A stretch of 37,835 nucleotides of DNA from CAVVWJ01 sp964475685 (GCA_964475685.1 CAYYXP010000143.1:1-37835); one strand, 5' to 3'. Positions 1-8,779 are shown, counted from the first letter of the stretch. The notes: generated by a model not told the origin, from the letters alone. A program made the numbers and translations.

Positions 1-2
1 TG

Positions 3-572
3 GCGTCGCTCATCGGGCCGCAGGTGTCATGGTTGGTGGCGTCGGCGGGAAGCGCCGAGCGCGAGTCGCGCTCACCCTCGGTCGATGCGGCGGGGATGGT
101 GGCCCAGGCAGCTTCCATGCTGGCGACGAGCACCGACTTGCCTGATGCGATGCGCCGAATTCGGGACATCGCCGCGGGCTTCCTGCCGTTCGACGAGCTG
201 CGCCATGCCATCCGGCTGCGCCAGGGGGACCGCGTGGTGCTCCTGGAGCCGGGAGAACGGCGAGTGCTATCCGACCTGCCGCTCGTGCCCGTGGCCGGGA
301 CCACCCTGGGCCAGGTACTGGCCGCGGAGCTGCCGTATTCCTTCGAGATGATGGATGGGGAGGCGCGGCTGGTGGTACCGCTGCGCGTGGGGGGACGGGT
401 GCAGGGGGCCCTCCTGCTCTCGGCCCGGCAGCCTGCAATGCTCGGTGAGGCCCACCTGGCTCCGGCGCAACAACTCGCCGACGTGGTTGCCCCACACCTG
501 GAGTTACTGCGCCGCTCGGCGCTGCTGCCGCCTCCCTACCGGCCGGGCTGGAAGCGCACGCAGAGGAGCTGA
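3..572 (+). CDS. GAF-domain protein, 3' part only
   Basis: The frame is open to the left window edge, so the gene starts outside. The first codons read ASLIGPQVSW, which looks like the closing helix of a preceding GAF domain. A second GAF-like domain follows at about residues 20-160 of the visible part. It has alternating strands such as RLVVPLRVGGRVQGALLLSA and a final helix (AHLAPAQQLADVVAPHLELL). GAF domains bind small ligands or mediate dimerisation in sensor kinases, phosphodiesterases and regulators. No output domain is visible after the GAF, and the protein ends in a short basic tail (GWKRTQRS). A GTG at 24 could start a shorter protein, but the domain-like sequence before it argues for truncation by the window. 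It converges on the desaturase gene with a 14-base gap. Function beyond a sensory domain is unknown. Confidence 0.7.
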   Translation, partial: ASLIGPQVSWLVASAGSAERESRSPSVDAAGMVAQAASMLATSTDLPDAMRRIRDIAAGFLPFDELRHAIRLRQGDRVVLLEPGERRVLSDLPLVPVAGTTLGQVLAAELPYSFEMMDGEARLVVPLRVGGRVQGALLLSARQPAMLGEAHLAPAQQLADVVAPHLELLRRSALLPPPYRPGWKRTQRS

Positions 573-586
573 ACCGCCGCGCCCTC

Positions 587-1642
587 CTACGCCGCCCGAA
601 GCATCCGGGCTTCGCGGAAACTGTACCACTTCTTGCTCTCGAAATCGTACAGCTTGCACTGGCGGAAGATTCTCCAGACGGTCCGCCACCTGAACCGGTA
701 CTCGTGCAGATACTGGCCGTAGTCCTTCTGGAGGTCCCTGTAGGCGGTCTTCAGGCGGTAGAACGGGATCCGCGGCTCGACATGGTGCGGCACGTGGATC
801 ATGATGTTGTGGACCAGCAGCTCACTCAGCCTCGAGCAACGCCACACGACGGAGCAGTATACCTGGCCAATGGTGTTGCTCCACTCCGGCCGATGGTCGA
901 AGAACGGCACTTCGGGATGAGTGTGGTGCAGGTACACGAACAGCGCGATGAAGTAGTTGAAGATGATGAAGGGCAGCACCACCCCGGCGAACACCCCGAG
1001 GATCCCGCCACCCCAGCGGTAGGCCGCCCCGATCAGCAGGGCCGCGAACACCGCCGTGATCACTTTGTGGACGATGTAGCCCAGCCGCTCCCGGGACTCC
1101 TTCTCGGGGCGGTACATCACCATGCCCGGCCACCAGACCTTGAGCAGGTAATGAAGCGCGCACCCGTAAGGGGTGCGTTCCAGCCGGTACACCACCTTCC
1201 GGTACCAGGGGAGACGCGCGTAGGCCTGCGGGGTCAGGGGCCGCCAGATCCAATCCACCGGCGTGAGCGAGGTGAAGCCGTGATGTACCCGGTTATGGCC
1301 GTGGCACCAGAGCCGGTACACGTTGAGAGATGGAAGCATCAGGGTGGTTCCCAGGATTTCGGCCGTCCACTCATTCTCGAAGAGCGCTCCGTGGGCGGCG
1401 TCGTGCGCCCAGACGAACATGAACGCCACCGCGCAGCCGGCGCCCATCCCGAACAGAAGCTTTGCCCACCAGGCGTCGCTGGAGAAGACTCCGACCATGA
1501 GGGCTATGTACAACACCAGATCGAACGCGAACCAGCCGAACGTCTGCAGGGCAGAGCGATCGTAGCACGCATCCGAGATGGCCTTGCGCACGGTGGTCAA
1601 CTTGATGTCGCGCAGCGCCTGGTAAATCTGCGGACCGGACAT
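587..1642 (-). CDS. Membrane fatty acid desaturase
   Basis: The 351-residue protein belongs to the membrane di-iron desaturase/hydroxylase family, which inserts double bonds in acyl chains using O2 and reduced electron carriers. The histidine boxes are visible: HDAAH in the first third, HGHNRVHH shortly after, and HVPHH in the last third. Hydrophobic stretches between them (for example LVLYIALMVGVF and GVFAGVVLPFIIFNYFIALF) fit four or so membrane helices. The start at 1642 is chosen because GGAGGG lies about six bases upstream of this ATG; an upstream in-frame extension to 1684 has no such site. The gene is transcribed away from the metal-transport cluster's last gene with a 156-base gap, so it probably has its own promoter. 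Acyl substrate and position of desaturation cannot be read from the sequence. Confidence 0.85.
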   Translation of the reverse strand: MSGPQIYQALRDIKLTTVRKAISDACYDRSALQTFGWFAFDLVLYIALMVGVFSSDAWWAKLLFGMGAGCAVAFMFVWAHDAAHGALFENEWTAEILGTTLMLPSLNVYRLWCHGHNRVHHGFTSLTPVDWIWRPLTPQAYARLPWYRKVVYRLERTPYGCALHYLLKVWWPGMVMYRPEKESRERLGYIVHKVITAVFAALLIGAAYRWGGGILGVFAGVVLPFIIFNYFIALFVYLHHTHPEVPFFDHRPEWSNTIGQVYCSVVWRCSRLSELLVHNIMIHVPHHVEPRIPFYRLKTAYRDLQKDYGQYLHEYRFRWRTVWRIFRQCKLYDFESKKWYSFREARMLRAA

Positions 1643-1798
1643 GCACACCCTCCAATTATGAAGACGAGGCGAGCCGCTCGTCACATGAATATACCGTCTC
1701 CCGGTGGGCGAGGAAGAAGGGTAGGAGGTAGTGGGTCATTCTCATTGTAACAGTCTGGTCGGGTCCTGCGGAGACGCCTGGCTGTCAGTACCCAAACC

Positions 1799-2635
1799 CT
1801 ACGCCCGCCGCGCAACCACAAGAGCACTCACGAAGACCAATAGCACACCACAAGCACCCACAATCGCAGCCCCCGTCGGCAAGTCCAGCCAATACGATGC
1901 CGCCAGCCCCAGCAAGCTCGCGGTCGCCGCGGTCCCCCACCCAATCGCCAACCGACCCATCCATCGCTGCGCCAGCATCACCGCGCAGACAGCGGGCACG
2001 ATCAAGTACGCAAACGTGAGCAGCACTCCCGCCACCCGGACAAAACTCACGACTACCACCGCAAAGGCCGCGTAGAACAGAAAGTCCCACAGCCCCACCC
2101 GCAACCCCTGTGCAGTAGCCTGTTCCGGATCGGAGGAAATCAGCGCGAAGCGCTGGTGGAACGCGGCGTAGAACCCGCCCAACACCGCGAAGATCACCGC
2201 GCGCTGGCCTACTTCCGCGCCGGTCACGTTGAGGATATCGCCGGTCAACAAGTGCTCGAGTTCCTCTTTCCCCCCCGCCACTCTGCTCAGTAACAGAATC
2301 ACCCCCGCCGCGGCGACCACAAACGTGATGCCGATGATCGCTTCCTGGGGCACGTGGCGCTTCTGGCTGCTGCGCGACCAGCTAAAGAGCGCCGCCGCCA
2401 GGAAGGTCACGCCGAGCGACATCCAAAACGTGATCCGATCATCGAACTGATACCCCATGACCAGTGCCACGCAGGTGCCCAACGCGGCCACTTGCGCCAG
2501 CGCCAGGTCCACGAAGATCACCTCCCGCTTCACCACGTGCAGTCCGAGATAGACCAGCAGTGGCGGCAGAACGAGGCAGGCCGCCAATGGCCATTTCATG
2601 ACCGCCCAAACGACTTGGACATCCACCGGGTTCAT
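1799..2635 (-). CDS. Metal ABC transporter permease (ZnuB/MntB type)
   Basis: This 278-residue integral membrane protein is an ABC-3 family permease, which moves Zn2+ or Mn2+ across the inner membrane with an ATPase and a periplasmic binding protein. It shows about eight hydrophobic segments and the conserved family features VDLALAQVAALG, EAIIGI and the late LLTFAYLIVPA segment. The ATG at 2635 overlaps the TGA of the upstream binding-protein gene by four bases (ATGA), with CAGGAG just before it, so the two are translationally coupled. A longer open frame runs upstream to 2995 but lies inside the binding-protein gene and was rejected. No ATP-binding subunit gene lies next to it or anywhere in the window. 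Metal identity (Zn versus Mn) is inferred only from family resemblance. Confidence 0.88.
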   Translation of the reverse strand: MNPVDVQVVWAVMKWPLAACLVLPPLLVYLGLHVVKREVIFVDLALAQVAALGTCVALVMGYQFDDRITFWMSLGVTFLAAALFSWSRSSQKRHVPQEAIIGITFVVAAAGVILLLSRVAGGKEELEHLLTGDILNVTGAEVGQRAVIFAVLGGFYAAFHQRFALISSDPEQATAQGLRVGLWDFLFYAAFAVVVVSFVRVAGVLLTFAYLIVPAVCAVMLAQRWMGRLAIGWGTAATASLLGLAASYWLDLPTGAAIVGACGVLLVFVSALVVARRA

Positions 2636-3561
2636 TGCGTCTCCTGTAAGCCGGTCGCCAGGGTTCGCACCATGTAATCCATCAGCTCGACATACGTGTC
2701 GGTGTTCTTGAGGGCGCCAGGCTGCTGCGGAATGTCCAGCACCACCGCGTCGGTCTGGCGCGCCACGGTCTCCGCCGTTTTGCGATTCTGGTAGGGCTGT
2801 ACCAGAATCACCCGCACGTGTTCCGCTTTCATTTTGGCAATGACCTGCGCCAGATGCGCAGGCGACGGGGCGATCCCTGGCTTGGGCTCGAGGGTTTCGG
2901 CGACCTCCAGGTTGAACCGCTCTGCCAAGTAGACGAAATCCTTGTGGTAGGTCACGATCTTCGCGCCGCGATAGGGTTCGAGTTGCTTTTGCCACTCGGC
3001 CAGCTTCGCGTCGAGGGCGGCGTCAAATGTCTTGAGATTGGCTTGGAACACCCCAGCCGATTGCGGATCGACCTGCGCAAAGTGGTCGGCAATCCGCGCG
3101 GCAATGATTTTCACATTGAGAGGGTCAAGCAGAAAATGCGGATTACCGAACGGGTGGATATCCCCCCTGGAGCGATCAAACGTCGCCGGCATTTCGAGCA
3201 TCGTCACGCCTTGTGAAGCCACGATGCGGCCCGGCGCGCCTGGGGCGATCTTGTCGTTGCGGGCGCTCTCGAGCAGCGGCGACAACCAGCCGATTTCCAA
3301 TTCCGCGCCGCCTTCGATCAGCACATCCGCGCGGTTGAGCGTGACAATGTGGCTGGGTTTGGCGTCGACGTAATGGGGGTCTTCTGTCGGCTTGGCCAGC
3401 GCTCTGACGTCCACGGCATCGCCGCCGATTTCCCTGGCGACCGCCGCCAGATCGGGCGTCGTGGTCACGACGCTGAGTGTTCTTTCGAACGATGGTCCGG
3501 GGCCCCACGATGCGAACAGCGTGGCGGCAGTGGCCACTTTCAGGAGGGTGAAGGTCGTCAT
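2632..3561 (-). CDS. Periplasmic metal-binding protein (ZnuA/TroA type)
   Basis: The 309-residue protein begins with an export signal (MTTFTLLKVATAATLFASW) and then has the TroA/ZnuA fold sequence. Likely metal ligands are the His residues in DPHYVDAKPSH, NPHFLLDP and TYHKDFVYLAERF, with a late acidic residue near VVLDIPQQPG. The long helix linking the two lobes (NLKTFDAALDAKLAEWQKQL) is present. It lacks the His-rich loop of classical ZnuA; only GDIHPFGNPH is mildly His-containing. The ATG at 3561 is chosen over an upstream extension to 3828 because of the signal peptide and because the preceding outer-membrane gene ends at 3579. Its stop overlaps the permease start. Together they form the uptake core for a divalent metal, most likely zinc. 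Confidence 0.87.
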   Translation of the reverse strand: MTTFTLLKVATAATLFASWGPGPSFERTLSVVTTTPDLAAVAREIGGDAVDVRALAKPTEDPHYVDAKPSHIVTLNRADVLIEGGAELEIGWLSPLLESARNDKIAPGAPGRIVASQGVTMLEMPATFDRSRGDIHPFGNPHFLLDPLNVKIIAARIADHFAQVDPQSAGVFQANLKTFDAALDAKLAEWQKQLEPYRGAKIVTYHKDFVYLAERFNLEVAETLEPKPGIAPSPAHLAQVIAKMKAEHVRVILVQPYQNRKTAETVARQTDAVVLDIPQQPGALKNTDTYVELMDYMVRTLATGLQETQ

Positions 3562-3578
3562 GGTAGTTATTATCGGGG

Positions 3579-4895
3579 TTAGAATTTGTGTGCTGCGTGG
3601 GCTCCCAGGAGAAACTCGAACTGCACCCAGACGGAGTGATCGCGTCCGATTCCCTCGCGGTGGTCGTAGTTGTACTGCAGCCGCAACTTCGAGAACTCGG
3701 TTGGATACCACGTCAGATTTGGGGATAGCCGAAAACGATCGGTGCGCAACTGCGAGTCGAATGCAGCGTTGTCGCCGCTGGCAAACTCGCCGCGCAGCCC
3801 CGCCACCACCCGCGGTTTGATGCCCCACAACACCTGCGAATACACGCCCCGGTCGCTGAGCGTCTCGGCGAACAAAATGACCGTCGGGTCATCGACCGAC
3901 ACGCGCTGCGCCGCTTCATACCGGCGATACAGCGCCTCGGTCTGCCACGAGACAAACGGGAAGCCCTGATGCGCTGTGGCTGACTTCCATTTCCAGAAGA
4001 GATCGGCACCGTACACCTGCGTCCTTGCGGAAGGGCCCGAATTATTCGGGCCGAACGCCGCTGACACGCCCAGGAGCACCGTTTGGGTAGCGGTCAGGTC
4101 GAACGACGTGGCGACGCGCGGTACGTACAACAGATCCTGGACTCCGCGCACCGCGCGCTCGGTGGGCACGCCCCCATGAATCTCTAGTGACTCGTCCGAG
4201 CGAAAACTGAACGTTGTGCCACCAGCGCTGTTGAGAATGCTCAGCATGGCCTCGGTGTACCACGACGTCGGCGCGAGCCAGGAAACCCTCAGGCCCTGGC
4301 TACGCAACCCATCGGGGCCGAAGATGCGATTGAGCACCAACGGCTGGTCCACAAAGGCCCACGAGTGGGGGTGCTGCGGATTCTGGCGGCCAAACTCGGT
4401 GAAAAACTGCCCGCCCTTCAATTGCAAGTTGCCTGGCAGCGAGGTGGTCAGGAAATACGCCTCTTCCAACTCGACGCCCGTCTCCCCGTTTGGATCCAGC
4501 TTGTAGACGATGTTGCTGAACCCTTTGAAGTACGGATCCACTGCCCCGTCCAGCGCAAGCTCGACGTTCGGAATGGTGAAGCCGCGCACCGCCGGATCGT
4601 GATCGCCCAATTGCAGCGAGCCAACATCGGGTTCGGTGGACCAGCCGAAGTCGGTCAGCGCAACGAAGCCGACGTTCATGTAGGCTCCCGCCGCGCGCGC
4701 CTGCATGGTGCGGATGACTGCGGTCAGGGAGTCCAGCGTGCGCTGCTGCCGCTGGGCCGTGGTGTCGGGGGGTTGGGGTTCGGCGGGTGCAGCGCCGGAG
4801 ATCGAGTCGGACTCGCCCACCTGGGCGGTGAGGAGGTGGGGTGCGCCGAGCCCCAATGCGGCAAGGAGGCAAAACGTGCGGCCACGGACGTGCAT
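3579..4895 (-). CDS. Outer-membrane beta-barrel protein linked to metal uptake
   Basis: The 438-residue protein has a signal peptide (RTFCLLAALGLGAPHLLTAQ), a short coiled segment (QRQQRTLDSLTAVIRTMQAR), then a long beta-rich region ending in Phe, the usual terminal residue of outer-membrane barrels. Strand-like alternation is clear in the last 150 residues, for example LSPNLTWYPTEFSKLRLQYNY and SVWVQFEFLLG. Proteins of this build next to zinc-binding proteins act as porin-like or metal-regulated outer-membrane components, but no substrate can be seen here and no TonB box is evident. The start at 4895 is set by the signal peptide; a 4928 start would add 11 residues in front of it. The gene sits 17 bases upstream of the metal-binding protein gene and is likely co-transcribed, giving an outer-membrane-to-periplasm route. 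Confidence 0.7.
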   Translation of the reverse strand: MHVRGRTFCLLAALGLGAPHLLTAQVGESDSISGAAPAEPQPPDTTAQRQQRTLDSLTAVIRTMQARAAGAYMNVGFVALTDFGWSTEPDVGSLQLGDHDPAVRGFTIPNVELALDGAVDPYFKGFSNIVYKLDPNGETGVELEEAYFLTTSLPGNLQLKGGQFFTEFGRQNPQHPHSWAFVDQPLVLNRIFGPDGLRSQGLRVSWLAPTSWYTEAMLSILNSAGGTTFSFRSDESLEIHGGVPTERAVRGVQDLLYVPRVATSFDLTATQTVLLGVSAAFGPNNSGPSARTQVYGADLFWKWKSATAHQGFPFVSWQTEALYRRYEAAQRVSVDDPTVILFAETLSDRGVYSQVLWGIKPRVVAGLRGEFASGDNAAFDSQLRTDRFRLSPNLTWYPTEFSKLRLQYNYDHREGIGRDHSVWVQFEFLLGAHAAHKF

Positions 4896-4945
4896 GAGAG
4901 TCTCCGAATCGTGAGGAACGCGCGCCACGGCGGGCGCGAGGCCAA

Positions 4946-5299
4946 TCAGACGATTTGGAGGGCCGGCGGGGCTCTGGACTCGGCGAGACGGTGTGGAGTA
5001 GAGTGGGCGACTTGTGCGTCGGCGGTGAGGTGATAATCCCGGACCATCCCGAGAAGCGCCAGGGGGACCGACGCCGCGACCGGAGTGCAGGGGGGGAAGA
5101 TCGCGGCCTGGCAGAACGGGCAGGTCGCCTCGTCGTGGACCGGCATGGGAAGCGACTGGGTCGGTACGCCAATGCGGGGGCCAACCGGCTGTGATACCGA
5201 TGTTTGGTGCTGTAGACGGTGCTCTCCACCAACCAGGCCGAGAGAGGCGATGGGGAGGGCGAGGCAGAGCAGCAGCGGGAACAGGCGCGAGAGGGGCAT
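4946..5299 (-). CDS. Small exported CPxC protein, DUF2946-like
   Basis: This 117-residue protein starts with a strong signal peptide (LFPLLLCLALPIASLGLVGG) and carries several His residues (GEHRLQHQ, VHDE) followed by TCPFCQAAIFPPC. An exported small protein with His plus a CPxC motif resembles the DUF2946 group, which is often found beside copper or other metal-handling genes. It precedes the outer-membrane barrel gene by 50 bases on the same strand and is probably the first gene of the metal-uptake operon. The Cys/His residues could bind metal; that is inference. The C-terminal third is low in recognisable structure. A false ORF is possible but unlikely given the clean signal peptide and orientation. 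Confidence 0.6.
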   Translation of the reverse strand: MPLSRLFPLLLCLALPIASLGLVGGEHRLQHQTSVSQPVGPRIGVPTQSLPMPVHDEATCPFCQAAIFPPCTPVAASVPLALLGMVRDYHLTADAQVAHSTPHRLAESRAPPALQIV

Positions 5300-5348
5300 C
5301 GGAATAAGGGTAGCGCCGGGAGCGGCCGGGGAACAGCGGCTTGGCCTT

Positions 5349-6059
5349 CTACGGATTGGTCGGCCGGATGTCCAGCTCGCTCACCAGCGCCCGGGCGGGG
5401 AGGAGCAGAGCGTGGAGGATGCTGTCGGCCACATCCTCCGGGCGGAGAATGCGGCTGGGGTCGGGATGCAGCATCGGCTGGTCCTGCAGCAAGGAGGTAT
5501 CCACCGACCCGGGGCAGATGGCGATGACCCGGACGTTGTCCTTTCTCACCTCCAGCATGAGGGAGCGGCTGAAGCCGAGCACGGCGTGCTTGGAGGCGCT
5601 GTAGGCGGTGCCGCCGGCAAAGCCGTTCCGCCCGGCAAGGCTGGCCACATTGACGATGGCGCCCTCCCGCCTCCGGCGCATGGCGGGGAGCACGGCCCGG
5701 GTCATGAGGAAGAGGCTGCGGACGTTGGTGGCCATCGTGGCGTCCCAATCCTCCAGCGTCATCTCCTCGAAGGGCCGGGCGATCAACACGCCAGCGTTGT
5801 TCACGAGCACTCCGATCTCGCCGATCGCCGCCGCGATCTGCTCCGCGGCCCGGGAGGCCTGGGCGGGGTCGCCGACGTCGGCGCAGGCACCGGCGGCGTC
5901 AATGCCCTCCCGCTTCAGATCGATGAGCAGGTCGTCCACCCGCGCCTGGGTGCGGGCGCAGACGCCGACCCGGTAGCCCGCGCGTCCGAGGGCGAAGGCG
6001 GTGGCGCGCCCGATTCCCCGGGTAGCGCCGGTCACGAGTGCGGACGTGAGCGGAGGCAT
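5349..6059 (-). CDS. Short-chain dehydrogenase/reductase
   Basis: The 236-residue protein is a classical SDR with NAD(P)-binding TGATRGIG at about residues 10-17, the NNAG motif near residue 85, a catalytic Ser in NVASLAG and the YSASK active-site motif near residue 150. ICPGSVDT follows, as in most classical members. The Arg residues after the first beta strand (CARTQARVDD) favour NADPH over NADH, by family rule. The substrate is not predictable. The ATG at 6059 is preferred; a TTG nine bases upstream is possible and neither has a clear ribosome-binding site. It lies on the same strand and 49 bases upstream of the metal cluster, but nothing in the sequence ties it to metal uptake. Confidence 0.88.
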   Translation of the reverse strand: MPPLTSALVTGATRGIGRATAFALGRAGYRVGVCARTQARVDDLLIDLKREGIDAAGACADVGDPAQASRAAEQIAAAIGEIGVLVNNAGVLIARPFEEMTLEDWDATMATNVRSLFLMTRAVLPAMRRRREGAIVNVASLAGRNGFAGGTAYSASKHAVLGFSRSLMLEVRKDNVRVIAICPGSVDTSLLQDQPMLHPDPSRILRPEDVADSILHALLLPARALVSELDIRPTNP

Positions 6060-6171
6060 GAGACACAAACTAACGACTTGGGCGCGGCGGGGTACCGGCA
6101 GGGGACGGAGGGGTCACGGCTGCTCGTTACCATTGTGGTCAGTTGCACTTACCCTCCCATGGAGGCGGACG

Positions 6172-6666
6172 ATGCGGCGGTTCATTCTGGCACTTCTCGC
6201 CCTGGCCGGGCCCCTGGCCGGCACCCTCAATGCCCAGCGCGTTACCGGCACCCCGTTCCCCTCGATCGACCAATCGCCGCCGGCGACCGATCCCTCCCGT
6301 CACGCCTTTCCCCGCCAACAGGTCAACCCCGCGCTGCTGGTGGCGGGCGGCATCGCCGGCGGCGCGGTGGGCGTCTTTGGCGGGGGGCTGATCGGCGGCA
6401 AACTCAGAGAGAATGACTGCGAGGACTGCGCGCTCGAGGGTGTAGTCTATGGGGCCGTGGCGGGAGGGAGCGCACTCCTTCCCCTGGGCGTACATGTGGC
6501 GAACGGTAGGCGCGGCAACTTCGGGCTGTCACTGCTCAGCTCGCTCGCGATCGGTGGGGTGGGGCTTGCCGTAGCGCTCGAAGCCAACGAGGCGGCGGTG
6601 CTGATACCAGTGCCTGTGCTGCAGATCGTGAGCTCGATCCTGATCGAGCGAGCCACGGAAAAGTAG
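6172..6666 (+). CDS. Exported glycine-zipper protein, unknown function
   Basis: I do not recognise a named family. The 164-residue protein starts with a signal peptide (RRFILALLALAGPLAGTLNA, cleaved near AQ) and then has a Pro/Gln-rich stretch. Glycine-zipper segments follow (VAGGIAGGAVGVFGGGLIGG), then a CEDCALEG loop with two Cys and two further hydrophobic Gly-rich segments. The build resembles small outer-membrane-associated glycine-zipper proteins. The ATG at 6172 has GGAGGC about six bases upstream, which fixes the start; the open frame extends further upstream without support. It starts 112 bases from the divergent SDR gene, so the promoters lie between them. It ends 67 bases before the EF-G-like gene. 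Confidence 0.65.
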   Translation: MRRFILALLALAGPLAGTLNAQRVTGTPFPSIDQSPPATDPSRHAFPRQQVNPALLVAGGIAGGAVGVFGGGLIGGKLRENDCEDCALEGVVYGAVAGGSALLPLGVHVANGRRGNFGLSLLSSLAIGGVGLAVALEANEAAVLIPVPVLQIVSSILIERATEK

Positions 6667-6733
6667 TGGCATTTGACAACTCCGCCTCCGCGCCCCACCT
6701 TGGACTTTCAACCTATCCAAGGAGGTGTGGACC

Positions 6734-8779
6734 ATGAGGGTCTATGGCTCCAACGCCATCCGTAACGTGGCATTCGTCGGCCACGGCGCCAGCGGAAAGA
6801 CATCCCTAGTCGACGCACTCGCCTTCGTTTCCGGCGCCTCTCGGCGCCACGGTTCGATCAAAGACGGCACTACGCTCACGGATTACTCCCCCGACGAAAT
6901 CGAACGCAAGCACTCGATCAGCCTCGGCCTCGGCTACGCCGAATGGCTCGACACCAAGATCAACCTCATCGACACCCCCGGTTACCTCGATTACTTCGGC
7001 GAAGTCGTCACCGGCCTCCATGCCGCCGACTCCGCGGTGGTGGTGCTGAGCGGCACCGGGGGTGTGGAAGTCGGCACCGAAAAGGTCTGGGAGGTCTGTG
7101 ACCAGCTTCATCTCCCGCGCATGCTCTTCATCTCCCAGATGGACAAGGAACACGCGGACTTCGAGCGCGTCTTCGCCGACGTGAAGGCGCACCTGACGCC
7201 CAAGGTGGTGCCGGTCGAGATCCCGATCGGCGAGGGACGCGACTTCCACGGCATCATCAACCTCTTCTCGGGCCACTGTCATTTCTACAAGAGGGGGACC
7301 AAGAACGGGGAGTACGACGTGGTTCCGATTCCCGATGAGTACCAGGCGCGATTCCTGGAATACACCGAGCATCTCACGGAAGCCGTCGCCTCGACCGACG
7401 ATACGCTGATCGAGCGCTATCTGGCGGGTGAAGAGATCCCGCGGGTCGAATTCATCACCGGCGTCAAGAAGGCCATCCTCGCCGGACAGATCGTCCCCCT
7501 CTTCTGCGGCAGCGGGGAGCTCACCTACGGGGTGCGCACCCTGCTCAAGAAGACGGTGGAGCTCCTCCCGTCAGCCGCCGAGGTGAAGCCACCGGTGGAG
7601 GCCCCGCTCGTGGGCCGGGTGTTCAAGACCGTCTCCGAGCCCCACGTCGGCGACGTCACCTTCTTCCGGCTCTATGCCGGCGAGCTCAAGAACGGCGACG
7701 AGGCTTGGAACGCGGAGCACGAGGTGGCGGAAAAGCTCAACCACCTCTCGATCCAGCAGGGGAAGGACCGGATCGAGGTCGAGCGGCTTTCGGCCGGCGA
7801 TATCGGGTCTGTCGCCAAGCTGCGCAACACCCACACCGGGGACACCTTCTGCCGGCGCGATCACCCGGTCCGGCTCCCCCCCATTCCGCTCCCCGACTCG
7901 GTTGCGACCTCCGCGGTGCTGGTCAAGCAGCGGGGCGAAGAGGACAAGCTCGCCGCGGGACTGCACAAGCTCCATGAGGAAGACCCGACCTTCCACTTCG
8001 AGTACAGTTCCGAGCTGGGCCAGACGCTCATCCACGGGATGGGCGAGCGCCACTTCGATACCATCCTCCACCGGCTGGAGAGAAAGTTCGGCGTGCATGC
8101 GGAGCTGACCCGGCCTCGGGTGGCGTACCGCGAGACGATCAAGGGGAAAGCAGAGGGCCAGGGGAAGCACAAGAAGCAGTCGGGCGGCCGCGGGCAATAC
8201 GGCGACTGCTGGGTGCGGCTGTCACCGCGCGCCCGGGGCGCCGGCTACGAGTTCATGGACGAGATCGTCGGCGGGGTGATCCCCAACAAGTACGTCTCGG
8301 CGGTGGACCGCGGAGTGCAGGAGGCCGCCGAGCGCGGGGTCGTGGCGGGGTACCCGCTGGTGGACTTCCAGGCGGAGTGCTTCGACGGCTCCTACCATGA
8401 CGTGGACTCGAACGAGATGTCGTTCAAGATGGCCGGCATCCTTGCCTTCAGGAACGTGGCGCCCAAGGCGCGGCCGGTGCTGCTCGAGCCGCTCATGGAG
8501 GTCGAAGCCTGGGCGCCCGACGATGTCCTCGGCGACGTGATGGGCGATCTCAGCTCACGCCGGGGCCAGATTCTGGGGACGGAGGCCGACGGGCGACTCA
8601 CCAAGGTCCGGGCCATCGTGCCGGAGGCGGAGCTGTACAAGTATTCGACCACGCTCCATTCGATTACCCACGGCCGGGGCACCCACCGGCAGAAGTTCCA
8701 CGCCTATGCCGAGGCCCCGCCCGAGATCGCGACGAAGGTAGCGGCGGAGAACCAGCGGGAGCACGCAGCGGCCTCCTGA
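6734..8779 (+). CDS. EF-G-like translational GTPase (FusA2-type paralogue)
   Basis: The 681-residue protein has the full five-domain EF-G architecture. G1 is GHGASGKT at residues 16-23 and G3 is DTPGY at 80-84 (EF-G proper has DTPGH). The switch-I region ends in RKHSIS instead of RGITI. The G4 motif NKxD is replaced by SQMD at 134-137, so two of the guanine-recognition residues are changed. Domain II (GRVFKTV...GDVTFFRLYAGEL), domain IV (GGRGQYGDCWVRL) and domain V (EPLMEVEAWAPDDVLGDVMGDL) are intact. These features match the EF-G-like branch found beside normal FusA in many bacteria rather than FusA itself. The start at 6734 follows GGAGG with eight bases spacing. Its cellular role is not settled; ribosome rescue, recycling or stress translation are possibilities. 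It converges on the TPR gene. Confidence 0.88.
   Translation: MRVYGSNAIRNVAFVGHGASGKTSLVDALAFVSGASRRHGSIKDGTTLTDYSPDEIERKHSISLGLGYAEWLDTKINLIDTPGYLDYFGEVVTGLHAADSAVVVLSGTGGVEVGTEKVWEVCDQLHLPRMLFISQMDKEHADFERVFADVKAHLTPKVVPVEIPIGEGRDFHGIINLFSGHCHFYKRGTKNGEYDVVPIPDEYQARFLEYTEHLTEAVASTDDTLIERYLAGEEIPRVEFITGVKKAILAGQIVPLFCGSGELTYGVRTLLKKTVELLPSAAEVKPPVEAPLVGRVFKTVSEPHVGDVTFFRLYAGELKNGDEAWNAEHEVAEKLNHLSIQQGKDRIEVERLSAGDIGSVAKLRNTHTGDTFCRRDHPVRLPPIPLPDSVATSAVLVKQRGEEDKLAAGLHKLHEEDPTFHFEYSSELGQTLIHGMGERHFDTILHRLERKFGVHAELTRPRVAYRETIKGKAEGQGKHKKQSGGRGQYGDCWVRLSPRARGAGYEFMDEIVGGVIPNKYVSAVDRGVQEAAERGVVAGYPLVDFQAECFDGSYHDVDSNEMSFKMAGILAFRNVAPKARPVLLEPLMEVEAWAPDDVLGDVMGDLSSRRGQILGTEADGRLTKVRAIVPEAELYKYSTTLHSITHGRGTHRQKFHAYAEAPPEIATKVAAENQREHAAAS

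Noticed and set aside
704..1750. 348-codon plus-strand open frame opposite the desaturase
   Set aside because: It is the antisense of a gene with histidine boxes and a good ribosome site; its product is low-complexity and has no recognisable domain.
1735..1756. Fur/Zur-like box (minus-strand TTACAATGAGAATGA)
   Set aside because: Only one half resembles the consensus, and the site is upstream of the desaturase, not of the metal operon.
2636..2995. N-terminal extension of the metal permease
   Set aside because: Lies inside the binding-protein gene; the ATGA overlap fixes the permease start at 2635.
4300..5748. Long minus-strand open frame across the barrel and CPxC genes
   Set aside because: Arg/Pro/His-rich product with no domain; overlaps three better supported genes in other frames.
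6673..6678. Perfect TTGACA before the EF-G-like gene
   Set aside because: No -10-like hexamer lies at a usable spacing; kept as chance or as part of an unclear promoter.
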